Origin: Pararhodobacter aggregans
GTDB lineage: Bacteria > Pseudomonadota > Alphaproteobacteria > Rhodobacterales > Rhodobacteraceae
Direction: 5' to 3'
DNA length: 64,000 nucleotides
Assembly (NCBI RefSeq): GCF_003075525.1
Contig: NZ_QDDR01000006.1
Coordinates: 235,119-299,118 of the forward strand
The notes under the pieces were generated by a model that was given only the letters and a program-made list of their open reading frames with translations, had not been told where the DNA came from and searched no databases. A program made the position numbers and the translations under genes. Position 1 is the stretch's first letter; every line of letters begins with the position of its first letter. This document shows, in pieces, positions 10,025 through 18,531 of the stretch.

Positions 10025-10906
10025 ATGACAATCCCCACTCGCCGACCGCTCGATACGCAGGGCTTCTGGCTCATGCTGGGGCTCGCCCTGTTGTTTGGCG
10101 CCAACAACCTGCTGATCAAGCTGGGAAACGAGGGGTTGCAGCCAGCGTTTTTCGCCGGGGTGCGGTCGATCGTGGCGCTGGTGTTCCTGGTGCTCTGGAT
10201 GCGGCTCAGGGGGCTGTCGCCGCGGCTGGAGCTTTGGGGCGTGGGGGTGCTGGCGGGGCTCCTGTTCTCGGGCGAGTTCCTGTTCCTGTTCCTGGCGCTG
10301 GATCATACCAGCGTGGTGCGGGCCTCGTCCCTGTTCTATGCCATGCCGATCTGGCTGGCGCTGGCCGCGCATTTCCTGTTCCCGGGCGAGCGGCTGACCC
10401 CGAAACGGGCGCTCGGCTTCGTGCTGGGGTTCTCGGGCGTGGTGCTGACCGTGGCCGGGCGCGGCGGCGCGGGCGAGGGCGGGATCCTGGGCGATCTGGC
10501 GGCCATCGTCGCGGGCATGTGCTGGGCGGGCGTGGTGGTCGTGTCGCGCAAGACGCGGTTCGGCACGGCTTCGGCCGAGGCGCAGATCTTCTGGCAGGTG
10601 CTGGTCTCGGCGGTGCTGTTGACGGCGACAGCGCCGCTTTTCGGGCTGCCGCTGGTGCGGGACTTCGACCTGACGCAGGCGGTGATGCTGGTGGTGCAGG
10701 CGGTGGGCGTGGTCTGCCTGGGCTTCGTCACCTGGTTCTGGCTGATCGGGAAATATTATGCCTCGACGGTGGCGAGTTTCAGCTTCCTGACCCCGGTGCT
10801 GAGCGCGCTTCTGGGCTGGCTGGTGCTGGGCGAGGCGGTGACCTGGGTCACGCCGGTGGCGCTGGTGCTGCTGGTGGCGGGGCTGGTGCTGATAAACCGG
10901 CGGTGA
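10025..10906 (+). CDS. EamA/DMT-family transporter
   Basis: A 293-aa inner-membrane protein with about ten TM helices and two EamA repeats (GLALLFGANNLLIKLGNEG in the first, DLAAIVAGMCWAGVVVVSRK in the second, ending VTPVALVLLVAGLVLINRR). Probable metabolite/drug exporter of unknown substrate. It is divergent from the EamA gene at 9041-9940, and the two are only distantly similar in sequence. ATG at 10025 preferred over GTG at 10013 because AGGAA lies close upstream. Confidence 0.87.
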   Translation: MTIPTRRPLDTQGFWLMLGLALLFGANNLLIKLGNEGLQPAFFAGVRSIVALVFLVLWMRLRGLSPRLELWGVGVLAGLLFSGEFLFLFLALDHTSVVRASSLFYAMPIWLALAAHFLFPGERLTPKRALGFVLGFSGVVLTVAGRGGAGEGGILGDLAAIVAGMCWAGVVVVSRKTRFGTASAEAQIFWQVLVSAVLLTATAPLFGLPLVRDFDLTQAVMLVVQAVGVVCLGFVTWFWLIGKYYASTVASFSFLTPVLSALLGWLVLGEAVTWVTPVALVLLVAGLVLINRR

Positions 10907-10919
10907 GGTCGGGCCGGGT

Positions 10920-11052
10920 GGTGCGTGCAAGCACGCACCCTACGGGGGATGGTCGCCGGGCTGGGCGTTGGTGGGATGAAATCCCACCCTACGGGCGCCT
11001 GACCGGCGCCGATCTCGCGAACCGCCTCGTAGGGTGCGTGCTTGCACGCACC
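10920..11052. repeat. Cluster of three palindromic intergenic repeats
   Basis: Three dyads lie between convergent genes: GGTGCGTGC-aa-GCACGCACC (10920-10939), GGTGGGAT-gaa-ATCCCACC (10970-10988) and GGTGCGTGC-tt-GCACGCACC (11033-11052, an inverted copy of the first). All are flanked by CCCTACG or its complement, an edge related to the GTAG/CTAC ends of the 28-bp palindromes at 3615 and 6993. This points to one family of REP-like elements with variable cores. Confidence 0.75.
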
Positions 11053-11059
11053 GCCCGCC

Positions 11060-11986
11060 TCAGAGCCGTCCCAACCGCTCGGTCAACAGCGCATAGAACC
11101 CGTCCGCGTCGCAGGAGCCGACGAAGAAGGCATTCTTCGGCCGGTCGGTGACGCCCCACCAATCGGCCACGGTCATGCCCAGCGTCAGGGGCGATTGCGT
11201 CTCGATCTCGACATTGATCTGGCGGCCCGAGAACAGCTCGGGCCGGATCAGCCAGGCGATGGTGCAGGGGTCGTGCAGCGGCGCGCCGTCCGAGCCGTAT
11301 TTCTCCCGGTCGAAGCGCTCGAAGAAATCGGTCCAGGCGGCGACCACCTCGCCCACCGGGCCCAGCGCGCGCAGCGCCTCGATCCGGGGCCGCGTGGTCA
11401 GCACCTTGTGCGTCACGTCGAGCGGCATCACCGTCAGCCGGACGCCCGAGGCGAAAACGATGGCCGCGGCCTCGGGGTCGACGAAGATGTTGAACTCGGC
11501 CGCGGGGGTGATGTTGCCCACTTCGAAATAGGCGCCGCCCATGATGACGATCTCGTCGATCCGGGCGGCGATGTCGGGGGCCTTGCGCAGGGCGGCGGCG
11601 ATATTGGTCAGCGGGCCGATGGCCACCAGCGTGATCCCGTCCCGGGCGCGCGCCGTCTCGATGATGAAATCGACCGCGTGGCCCTCTTGCAGGGGCATCA
11701 CCTGCTCGGGCAGGTCGGCGCCGTCGAGGCCGGTCTTGCCATGCACATGTTCGGCCGTGACCAGCGGGCGCGCCAGCGGCCGGTCGCAGCCCGCAAAGAC
11801 CTTCACCCCGCTCCGCCCGGCCAGTTCGCAGACCACCCGCGCGTTGCGCTGGGTGCGCGAGAGCGGCACGTTGCCCGCGACGCAGGTCAGGCCCAGCACC
11901 TCCAGCTCCGGCGAGGCCAGAGCCAGCAGGATCGCCACGGCGTCGTCCTGTCCGGGGTCGGTGTCGATGATGATCTTGCGGGGCAT
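11060..11986 (-). CDS. Nucleoside hydrolase (inosine-uridine preferring family)
   Basis: Hydrolyses the N-glycosidic bond of ribonucleosides to free base and ribose, feeding salvage or breakdown; cytosolic and Ca-dependent. The signature IIIDTDPGQDDAVAILLAL at the N-terminus carries the calcium-binding aspartates; HGKTGLDGADLP, the family EFNIFVDPEAA stretch and a C-terminal metal Asp region (HDPCTIAWLI) follow. The start at 11986 gives 308 aa, the normal length; the frame is open upstream, but the extra residues have no family counterpart. The substrate could fit with nearby pyrimidine catabolism, but they are not one operon. Confidence 0.92.
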   Translation of the reverse strand: MPRKIIIDTDPGQDDAVAILLALASPELEVLGLTCVAGNVPLSRTQRNARVVCELAGRSGVKVFAGCDRPLARPLVTAEHVHGKTGLDGADLPEQVMPLQEGHAVDFIIETARARDGITLVAIGPLTNIAAALRKAPDIAARIDEIVIMGGAYFEVGNITPAAEFNIFVDPEAAAIVFASGVRLTVMPLDVTHKVLTTRPRIEALRALGPVGEVVAAWTDFFERFDREKYGSDGAPLHDPCTIAWLIRPELFSGRQINVEIETQSPLTLGMTVADWWGVTDRPKNAFFVGSCDADGFYALLTERLGRL

Positions 11987-12218
11987 GGGTTGGGTCCGGT
12001 GGTGGCGAGTGAGGGAAGGAAATGGGCACGCGGCGGTTGCACAAAATGCCCCCGCCGCGAAGGAAGCCCCTTTCTTAACCAAATGGTCAGGTCTTGTCGA
12101 GGACCGGGCCCCGGCTGCTACCGTCGAGCCTCGACCCCGGCGCCGGGCGGATTATCTTGCCGTAAATTGGCCCTCTTTGACTGGTAAACAGGGGGCAGGA
12201 CAGGCTAGGAACACCCCG

Positions 12219-12749
12219 ATGAGTTTTGCACGCGCGGAGCGGATGAGCGACCCGACCGAGCCCCCCAGTTTCGTCCCCGGCCCGGGTACCGAACGCGACT
12301 TCCGCGATGCGTTGGGCGCATTCGCGACCGGCGTGACGGTGATAACCGCGCAATCGGCGATCGGCCCCTTGGGGATCACCGCGAATTCCTTCGCCTCGCT
12401 GTCGATGGCGCCGCCGCTGGTGCTGTGGTCTCCGGGCCGTTTCTCGCGCCGCTTCGACGCTTTCGTCGAGGCCGGGCATTTCGCCATCCATGTGCTGGGG
12501 GCCGAGCAATTCGAGCTGGGCCGCCATTTCGCCCGGCAGGGGCATGATTTCGACCTGCCGGGCGTGGCGGTCAACGCGCAGGGCGTGCCGGTGCTGCCGG
12601 GTTGCCTGGCGGTGTTCGAATGCGCGAGGGAAGCGGTGCATGACGGCGGCGATCACGCCATCGTCGTCGGCCGCGTGCTGGCGGCGCGGCACCGGCGCGG
12701 CGTGCCGCTGGTTTTCCATCGTGGCAATTACGGCGGTTTCGGCGCCTGA
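12219..12749 (+). CDS. Flavin reductase family protein (HpaC/ActVB-like)
   Basis: A 176-aa protein of the FMN-binding split-barrel flavin reductase family, which uses NAD(P)H to reduce FMN/FAD, often for a partner monooxygenase. Family features are FRDALGAFATGVTVITA, the flavin-binding GITANSFASLSMAPPLVLW, and the C-terminal HRGNYGGF. AGGA lies 7 nt before the ATG; an in-frame ATG at 12243 is a weaker alternative. No monooxygenase gene is adjacent, so the partner is unknown. Confidence 0.9.
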   Translation: MSFARAERMSDPTEPPSFVPGPGTERDFRDALGAFATGVTVITAQSAIGPLGITANSFASLSMAPPLVLWSPGRFSRRFDAFVEAGHFAIHVLGAEQFELGRHFARQGHDFDLPGVAVNAQGVPVLPGCLAVFECAREAVHDGGDHAIVVGRVLAARHRRGVPLVFHRGNYGGFGA

Positions 12750-12846
12750 GGCCGCTTGCCCGGAGGCGGCGCGGGGCCTAGCCTTGCACGGCACCCGGGC
12801 GGCGCGAGGGGCGCTCCAGATCCGGGATCGGGCAGTGAAAGACAGT

Positions 12847-14478
12847 ATGACACGTGACGCTTCTGTGCCCGGCTCGACGCTGGTCGAGTCGAACCCCTGG
12901 ATCGATGCCGGGGCGGCGGCGCCCTATCTGTTCCTGGACCACCAGCGCGGCGAGACGCGGGTTGCGGGCACGTCCTCGGCGCTGGTCGGGCACCGGATGC
13001 GGGTGCCGGGCGATGCGCGGCCTCGGGGGCTTTGGGGCGAATGGACCTGGGATGGCGACCGGCTGACGGCGCGGGTCGATCCTTTGGGGTATTTCACGCT
13101 TTTCGTCTATCAGAAGGGCGGGCAGGTCGGCGTCTCGCCCTCGATCTTCCAGTTGCTCGCGGCGGGCGCGGATGCCGAGGTCGATCCTGTGGCGCTGGCC
13201 GTTTTCCACCGCGTCGGCTTTTTTGTCGGCGGCGACACGCCCTTCAAGCATATCAAGGTCTTGCCCCCCGACGGGCGGCTGGACTGGCAGGCCGGTCGCG
13301 GCGCCATCAGCGGCGGCCCGGCGGCGCCGAAGTCGCTGGAGGTGAGCCGCGAACAGGCGGTCGAGGGGTTCATCGAACTGCCCCGCGCCGTCATCCGCCG
13401 CTTCCTGCAGGATTGGGACGGGCCCATCGCGCTGCCCCTCTCGGGCGGGCGGGATTCGCGGCATATCCTGCTGGAAATGGCGCATCAGGGCCGGCTGCCC
13501 GACACCTGCGTCACCTTCCATCACGGCGGGCGGGTGCTGAATGCCGAGGTTCAGGCGGCCCGCGCGGTGGCCGAGCGGGTCGGCGTCAGGCATTCGATCC
13601 TGGGCCATCCGCGCTACCGGATGCGCGACGCCGTGCGGGCGCTCTTGATGACCCAGCTTTGTGCCGACGAACACGCGCAGATGATGCCGATGCACGATTT
13701 CCTCAGCGGGTCGGATTACGCCGCCGTGGACGGGATCGGCGGCGATATCCTGACCAATCCTGACGACTGGGCGGCAGGGTTCATGGAGCGCGCCCGGCGC
13801 GGCGATTACGAGGGCATCGCCCGCGGCATGGCCGAGGGCCACGGCGGCGTCATCAGCCGCGAAGGGCATCGCGGCGGGGCCGGTTCCTGGCTCTCGCCCG
13901 ATCTGGACGACGCGGCCATCGCCCGCATCGCCGAGGAGGTCCGCGCCTATGACGCAGCGCCCGACCCCTATCAGGCCTTTTGGTTCTACCACCGCACGCG
14001 GCGCGAGATTTCCTTCGTCTCGACGGCGGTGATGGGCGGGGCGGCGATGGTCTTCTGCCCCTATCTGGACCCCGATTTCGTCGAATTCGGCCTGTCGCTG
14101 CCCTGGTCGGTGACCTGCGACCAGAAGCTGCACGACGACGCCATCTTCCGCGCTTATCCAGCGTTCAAGGACATTCCCTTCGCCTCGGGCTTCCGCAATC
14201 AGCCTCTGCCGCGGCTGCGGGTGCACCGGCTGACCAACACGCTGGATTCGCTGAGGATCGCGGCACTGGCCGGGCAGGGCGGGGCGCTGGCCGGCATGCA
14301 GGCGGCGCTGGCGCGGACGCCCTTGAAACGGGCGCCCTCGGATGTGTTGCGGATGCACCGCGACATGGTGAGCGGCATGGATGCGGCCGAGGCGCGGCGG
14401 CTGATGGCGCTGGAAGCGCGGCTCCGGCAGGCGGCGCCCAAGGGCAAGGATGTGGTGAGCGAGATCCATGGCGGGTGA
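12847..14478 (+). CDS. Asparagine-synthase-related protein lacking the glutaminase cysteine
   Basis: A 543-aa protein whose centre holds a PP-loop ATP pyrophosphatase motif (ALPLSGGRDSRH, about residue 200), as in the synthetase half of AsnB, which adenylates a carboxylate. The N-terminal part resembles the family's Ntn-like layer but has no Cys at position 2, so glutamine hydrolysis is unlikely. Such degenerate proteins occur in surface-polysaccharide and peptide-modification loci. It overlaps the downstream glycosyltransferase by 11 nt. The frame is open far upstream but overlaps the flavin reductase there; ATG 12847 is the first sensible start. Confidence 0.8.
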   Translation: MTRDASVPGSTLVESNPWIDAGAAAPYLFLDHQRGETRVAGTSSALVGHRMRVPGDARPRGLWGEWTWDGDRLTARVDPLGYFTLFVYQKGGQVGVSPSIFQLLAAGADAEVDPVALAVFHRVGFFVGGDTPFKHIKVLPPDGRLDWQAGRGAISGGPAAPKSLEVSREQAVEGFIELPRAVIRRFLQDWDGPIALPLSGGRDSRHILLEMAHQGRLPDTCVTFHHGGRVLNAEVQAARAVAERVGVRHSILGHPRYRMRDAVRALLMTQLCADEHAQMMPMHDFLSGSDYAAVDGIGGDILTNPDDWAAGFMERARRGDYEGIARGMAEGHGGVISREGHRGGAGSWLSPDLDDAAIARIAEEVRAYDAAPDPYQAFWFYHRTRREISFVSTAVMGGAAMVFCPYLDPDFVEFGLSLPWSVTCDQKLHDDAIFRAYPAFKDIPFASGFRNQPLPRLRVHRLTNTLDSLRIAALAGQGGALAGMQAALARTPLKRAPSDVLRMHRDMVSGMDAAEARRLMALEARLRQAAPKGKDVVSEIHGG

Positions 14479-15589
14479 GGTATTGGCGAACCGGCTGCGG
14501 CTCTATGCGCGGCGGCGGCGGGCAGAAAAGGCGCGGGCCGCGGCGATGGCCTCGGGCTTTTCCGGGCGCGCGGGCGAGCGGCTGTTGCTGGTCACCCAGC
14601 CCGAGCGGATCCCGCAATCGCAGGTCTATCCCTTCCACCATTACGCGGGCGACCTGAAACGCCTCTATGGCGCCGAGGTGCGCGAGGCCGATACCTGGGC
14701 CATTCTGCGCGGTGAGAAGCCGGTGGCGAGCGGGGCGACGGTCGTGGCCTTCCAGACGCCCTTCGACATCGCCGATGACGATCTGCACAGGCTGGTGGGC
14801 CTTTTGCGCGCGCAGAACCCCGGGGCGCGGATCGTCTGCCTCGACTGGTTCGCGCCGACCGATCTGCGCAACGCAGCGCGGATGGATCCGCTGGTCGACC
14901 TCTACGTGAAGAAACACCTGCTCAGGGACCGCGCGGCCTATGGCCGTCCGACACTGGGCGACACCAACCTCACCGATTTCTACAACCGCCGCTATGGCAT
15001 CGCCGAGCCCGAACAGGTGTTCGAGGTCCCGCCCGGGTTCTGGGACAAGCTGGTGCTGGGGCCGTCCTTCGCCACCGCGCCGAACATCCTGCCCGCGCTG
15101 CTGGGCCGGATGCCGGGCGGTGCCCGGCCCATCGACCTGCACGCCCGTTTCGCGGTCGGCGGCACGCCCTGGTATCAGGGCATGCGCGGCGAGGCCGAGG
15201 CGGCCCTGGACACCGTGGCGGATCTGGCGGTGGTCAAGGGCGAGGGCGTGCCCCTGCCGCGTTTCATGGTCGAGATGGCGCGCTCGAAACTGGGATTCTC
15301 GCCCTTCGGCTATGGCGAGGTCTGCTGGCGCGACTACGAATCGGTGATGGCGGGGGCGGTCCTGCTGAAGCCCGACATGAGCCATATCGAGACCGCACCC
15401 GACATCTTCCACCCCTGGGAGACCTATGTGCCGCTCGCCTGGGACCTGTCGGATTTCGAAGAGGTCGTGCGCCGGGTCTGCGCCGATGCCGTGCTGCGCC
15501 AGCGGATCGCGCGCAATGCCTTCGGGCTGTTGCACGATTGGCTGAAATCCGACGCTTTCGCCCGCTCGATGGCGCCGCTTTTCGCCTGA
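14468..15589 (+). CDS. Glycosyltransferase-like protein
   Basis: A 373-aa cytosolic protein. The C-terminal third (KLGFSPFGYGEVCWRDYESV, then GAVLLKPDMSHIET and HPWETYVPLAWDLSD) looks like the nucleotide-sugar-binding half of GT-B/exostosin-like glycosyltransferases, where a conserved Glu-containing loop binds the donor. The N-terminal region has a Rossmann-like fold (RLLLVTQPERIPQS; GARIVCLDWFAP). It overlaps the asparagine-synthase-like gene by 11 nt, so the two are translated together and probably modify the same glycan or small molecule. Donor and acceptor are unknown. Confidence 0.65.
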   Translation: MAGEVLANRLRLYARRRRAEKARAAAMASGFSGRAGERLLLVTQPERIPQSQVYPFHHYAGDLKRLYGAEVREADTWAILRGEKPVASGATVVAFQTPFDIADDDLHRLVGLLRAQNPGARIVCLDWFAPTDLRNAARMDPLVDLYVKKHLLRDRAAYGRPTLGDTNLTDFYNRRYGIAEPEQVFEVPPGFWDKLVLGPSFATAPNILPALLGRMPGGARPIDLHARFAVGGTPWYQGMRGEAEAALDTVADLAVVKGEGVPLPRFMVEMARSKLGFSPFGYGEVCWRDYESVMAGAVLLKPDMSHIETAPDIFHPWETYVPLAWDLSDFEEVVRRVCADAVLRQRIARNAFGLLHDWLKSDAFARSMAPLFA

Positions 15590-15646
15590 GGGGGGCTGAT
15601 CGGCCAGCCCCGCCGCGTGCTATCCTGGGGCCAGAGGGAGGCGTTC

Positions 15647-16273
15647 ATGTGCAATCTCTATCGCCAGACCACCGCCGTCGAGGCCATCCGCAAGCTCTTC
15701 GCCGATCTCGGGAACCGGGCCGGCAATGTCGAGCCCGGCGATGTCTATCCCGACCGGATGGCGCCGATCGTGACGCGCGGCGCCGACGGGGCGGTGCTGC
15801 GACTGGCGCGCTGGGGCCTGCCCTCGCCGCCGCAATACCACAGCCCCTCGGGGATCGACCGGGGCGTGACCAATCTGCGCAACATGGCCTCGCCCCATTG
15901 GCGGCCCTGGCTGGGGACGGCGCATCGCTGCCTCGTTCCGGTCGAGCGCTTCGCCGAGCCGCGGCCGGGCAGGGGCGCGGGCAATGCCTGGTACCGGGTG
16001 ACGGTCGCGGCGCCGGCCTTCTTCGCGGGCCTCTGGGTGCCCGAATGGCGCTCGATGCGGAAGCTGAAGGAGGGTGAGACGGTCGACGATCTCTTCGGCT
16101 TCCTGACCTGCCCGCCCAATGCGGTGGTCGCCCGGGTCCATCCCAAGGCGATGCCGGTGATCCTGGTCGAACCCGCCGAGATGTCCCTCTGGCTCGACGC
16201 CCCCTGGCGCGAAGCCAAGGCCCTGCAGCGCCCGCTGCCCGACGCGTTGATCGAGGAGATCGACGAGGAATAG
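15647..16273 (+). CDS. SOS response-associated peptidase (SRAP, YedK/HMCES family)
   Basis: Forms a thiazolidine DNA-protein crosslink with abasic sites in single-stranded DNA, shielding them. The catalytic Cys is residue 2 (MCNLYRQT), exposed after Met removal, and this fixes the start at 15647, with GAGGGAGG upstream. The other active-site parts are the Asn/Glu region (LRNMASPHW then RCLVPVERFAEP) and the C-terminal His motif HPKAMPVIL. At 208 aa it is a normal length. It is the last chromosomal gene before the prophage attachment remnant. Confidence 0.93.
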   Translation: MCNLYRQTTAVEAIRKLFADLGNRAGNVEPGDVYPDRMAPIVTRGADGAVLRLARWGLPSPPQYHSPSGIDRGVTNLRNMASPHWRPWLGTAHRCLVPVERFAEPRPGRGAGNAWYRVTVAAPAFFAGLWVPEWRSMRKLKEGETVDDLFGFLTCPPNAVVARVHPKAMPVILVEPAEMSLWLDAPWREAKALQRPLPDALIEEIDEE

Positions 16274-16393
16274 GGGCTGTGGTGGGTTAGGTTCGGGGGG
16301 AGGCTGGTGCAATGTCCCGGTCCTGGCGTCGCCGTGGCCGGTTAGGCCTTCAACGAAGGGCCTGGCAAGGAACGCAATTCTCCAGGAGAGGAT

Positions 16394-16439
16394 TGGAGCG
16401 GGTAGCGGGAATCGAACCTGCGCGTTCAGCTTGGGAAGC
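16394..16439. other. attL: partial tRNA-Gly remnant
   Basis: 46 bp matching 62281-62326 at 45 positions (a single T/C difference at 16419). It corresponds to the 3' part of tRNA-Gly (anticodon arm, T arm, acceptor, CCA) on the minus strand and stops matching at 16440, so it cannot make a tRNA. This is the displaced original 3' end left by integration; the intact gene is rebuilt at the other end. Confidence 0.9.
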
Positions 16440-16822
16440 CTGCGGGAACTCTATTAGTATATTGAAATAGAAACATAAAAAAATGTACTGTGGGGATTTC
16501 TCCGGGAGTTGACTGCGTGCAGCTTGATCCTGAACCGGTCGTTTGTCGTGCCTACCAAAGGTCAGCTGTACGGCTCAGAGCCGCCGCTCGATCACGCTTG
16601 GCGCTGTGAGGCATCGGCTCCTGAAGCTGCCGCTCGGTCACGGTGGTACGCGATTAAGGTTGTGAACATCGCCAGGTTCCTCCATTTGACGACTTCTGAG
16701 GGAAACTGTCCCATTGATTTGGATTACACATTCGGTAACGGTGACGTCAGGCAGGCGAAAGATTAGAGCCGCGTGTTCATCGTTAGACTCAGCGTGCCGG
16801 GAATAAACCAGAGGAACTGTTT
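16440..16822. other. Gene-free left end of the prophage
   Basis: About 380 bp after attL, starting AT-rich (around 16455-16490). The only frame (16509-16766, 85 codons) has no ribosome site and no recognisable domain, so I do not call it. The promoter of the ABC-3C operon must lie in the right part; AGAGGAAC before 16823 is its ribosome site. Confidence 0.5.
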
Positions 16823-18046
16823 ATGGCCGATGCGCGTCCCGACAAGTTTTCTGCTGGCGAGCAAGGTCTAGGGTACATCTATCAGGCGCGTCTTGCCCTG
16901 CTGCACTTACTGCAGTTGCCAGAGGACACGGCTGTTTGCCTCGAAAAGGACGATGACCTCGATTTCGTCGATGGCGACGGGGCCAAATCCTTGGCTTCAC
17001 TCAAACACAAGGCCATTGGAGATAGGTTGACTGACCTGTCGACGGATTTCTGGAAGTCCATCAACGTCTGGCTGGCTCGGTACAAGCGGGACGGCCGCGC
17101 TGCTTCGAACTTAAGGTTCTTCCTGTTCACCACCGCCACGGTGTCATCCGGCTCGTTCCTTGCTCGGCTTCTCCCAGATCAGACCGTCGCTTCCGGCGAC
17201 GCAACCACACTGACCGAATTGGCCGATGCCACGCTTGCTGAATCGAATTCAAAGCTCATCGCGCCGATCGCCATGGCGTTCAACGAACTAAGTGACTTCG
17301 AGAAGCAGGATTTTCTCGAGCGCATCCTGATCCTCGATGGCAGCCCACGCATAGGCGACATCCCGGCGCTAATCAGGGACAAGTACATGCGGCCCATCCG
17401 GCGTGACCACCGCGAGTTCGTCTTCGAGAGGCTGGAGGGCTGGTGGACCGATGCAGTGATCAAACATTTGACCGGCGCCAGGCCTGAAGGGATCTTCGGC
17501 TACGAAGTGTCGGACAAACTCTCTAGCTTCGCTGAGGAGTACAGGGAAGACAACCTTCCTATCACCTTCCGAGGAAAGCGGCCTGCCGACGAGATTGACA
17601 CTGGTACAGATCCTCGCTTGTTCGTGGCGCAGCTGCGCGAGATTGGCATTTCCTCCGATCGGATCAGGCGCGCGATTCTGGATTATTATAGGGCGTTTGA
17701 ACAACGATCGGCCTGGGCGCGCGAGAATCTGCTCGTGTTGGGAGAGGTTGAGGACTACGAAGATCGCCTCACCGATGAATGGGATCGCTATAAGGACGTC
17801 GTTTTCGAGAAACTGAAAGACGACAGCTTGGAGGATGCGTTGCGCGAAGCGGGCGCGACTCTCTACAACTGGGCGGAATTTGAGACTGGCAAGATCGAAT
17901 CTCTTCGCATTCGCGCACGGGTGACGGAGCCGTATGTCCTTCGCGGCAGTTTCCACATTTTGGCAGATTCCACCCCCGCACCCAAGGTCTATTGGCATCC
18001 GAGATTCCTCGAGCGCCTTGGCAATGTCCTGGAGGTGGCCTCTTGA
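16823..18046 (+). CDS. ABC-three component system protein with Cap4-like nuclease N-terminus (candidate effector)
   Basis: A 407-aa protein, first gene of a tightly coupled trio. The N-terminus has GLGYIYQARLALLHLL, then LEKDDDLDF and SLASLKHKA: a YQ motif followed by spaced E41, D45/D47 and K61/K63. That order resembles the PD-(D/E)xK core of the DUF4297/Cap4 double-stranded DNA nuclease family. The remainder is helical, as in the C-terminal domains that link ABC-3C effectors to the ATPase. ABC-3C systems (ABC ATPase, middle component, variable effector) were defined computationally as conflict systems. Start supported by AGAGGAAC. The nuclease call is inference; the operon context is strong. 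Confidence 0.75.
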   Translation: MADARPDKFSAGEQGLGYIYQARLALLHLLQLPEDTAVCLEKDDDLDFVDGDGAKSLASLKHKAIGDRLTDLSTDFWKSINVWLARYKRDGRAASNLRFFLFTTATVSSGSFLARLLPDQTVASGDATTLTELADATLAESNSKLIAPIAMAFNELSDFEKQDFLERILILDGSPRIGDIPALIRDKYMRPIRRDHREFVFERLEGWWTDAVIKHLTGARPEGIFGYEVSDKLSSFAEEYREDNLPITFRGKRPADEIDTGTDPRLFVAQLREIGISSDRIRRAILDYYRAFEQRSAWARENLLVLGEVEDYEDRLTDEWDRYKDVVFEKLKDDSLEDALREAGATLYNWAEFETGKIESLRIRARVTEPYVLRGSFHILADSTPAPKVYWHPRFLERLGNVLEVAS

Positions 18047-18531
18047 AACGATGGGACCAGCGCCCCTTTGAAATTCGGAACCTTTTCAATCCGGCATTCT
18101 GCGGTTTGGTCCTGTTCCGTGCCCTGCACGGCTACGAGGAAGAAGACGATCGCGGTATGCCATTTTCGCTGTCGCTGCTTGTGCTGCCGCTGTGCTTACA
18201 TAAGGATTCGCGCGAGGTGATCGCCCGCAGTCCACGCAGCTACCTGCTCAAGACCGCAGAGAAGAATCAGCACATCGTGGTGGGCTTTGCCGACCGGATT
18301 ACACAGATGTTGCCGTATGCCTTCGAGGGGTTTGGACTGCTGATGGAACGAGGTTGTGTTGTCGTCGAGGAGGAAGGTCGTATTCGGACCGTACCCAAGA
18401 AGGTACGTAAGACCGTCGATGGAACCGCCGAAACCGTTACTTGCCAGAAGGTAGCGAGGATCGTCGGAAGGGAATTTGCGCGCATCGCCGATCGGGCGAC
18501 CGTTTATACAACTTTCGGGATTCGTCCATGA
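18043..18531 (+). CDS. Three-component ABC system middle component
   Basis: A 162-aa protein. Its opening WDQRPFEIRNLFNPAFCGLV and the following SLSLLVLPLCLHKDSRE match the family of small middle components between the effector and the DUF3732-type ATPase. It ends with a helical stretch (QKVARIVGREFARIADRAT). The TTG start overlaps the upstream stop (TTGA), with GGAGG 7 nt before; the stop overlaps the ATPase start (ATGA). Both overlaps imply fixed stoichiometry of a complex. The biochemical role of middle components is not established. Confidence 0.8.
   Translation: MKRWDQRPFEIRNLFNPAFCGLVLFRALHGYEEEDDRGMPFSLSLLVLPLCLHKDSREVIARSPRSYLLKTAEKNQHIVVGFADRITQMLPYAFEGFGLLMERGCVVVEEEGRIRTVPKKVRKTVDGTAETVTCQKVARIVGREFARIADRATVYTTFGIRP

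Noticed and set aside
16394..16439. A second functional tRNA-Gly gene
   Set aside because: Only the 3' 46 nt are present; the 5' half (acceptor 5' strand and D arm) is missing and there is a mismatch in the T arm.
16509..16766. Small frame after attL (85 codons)
   Set aside because: No ribosome site, no recognisable domain, atypical composition; no support beyond being open.
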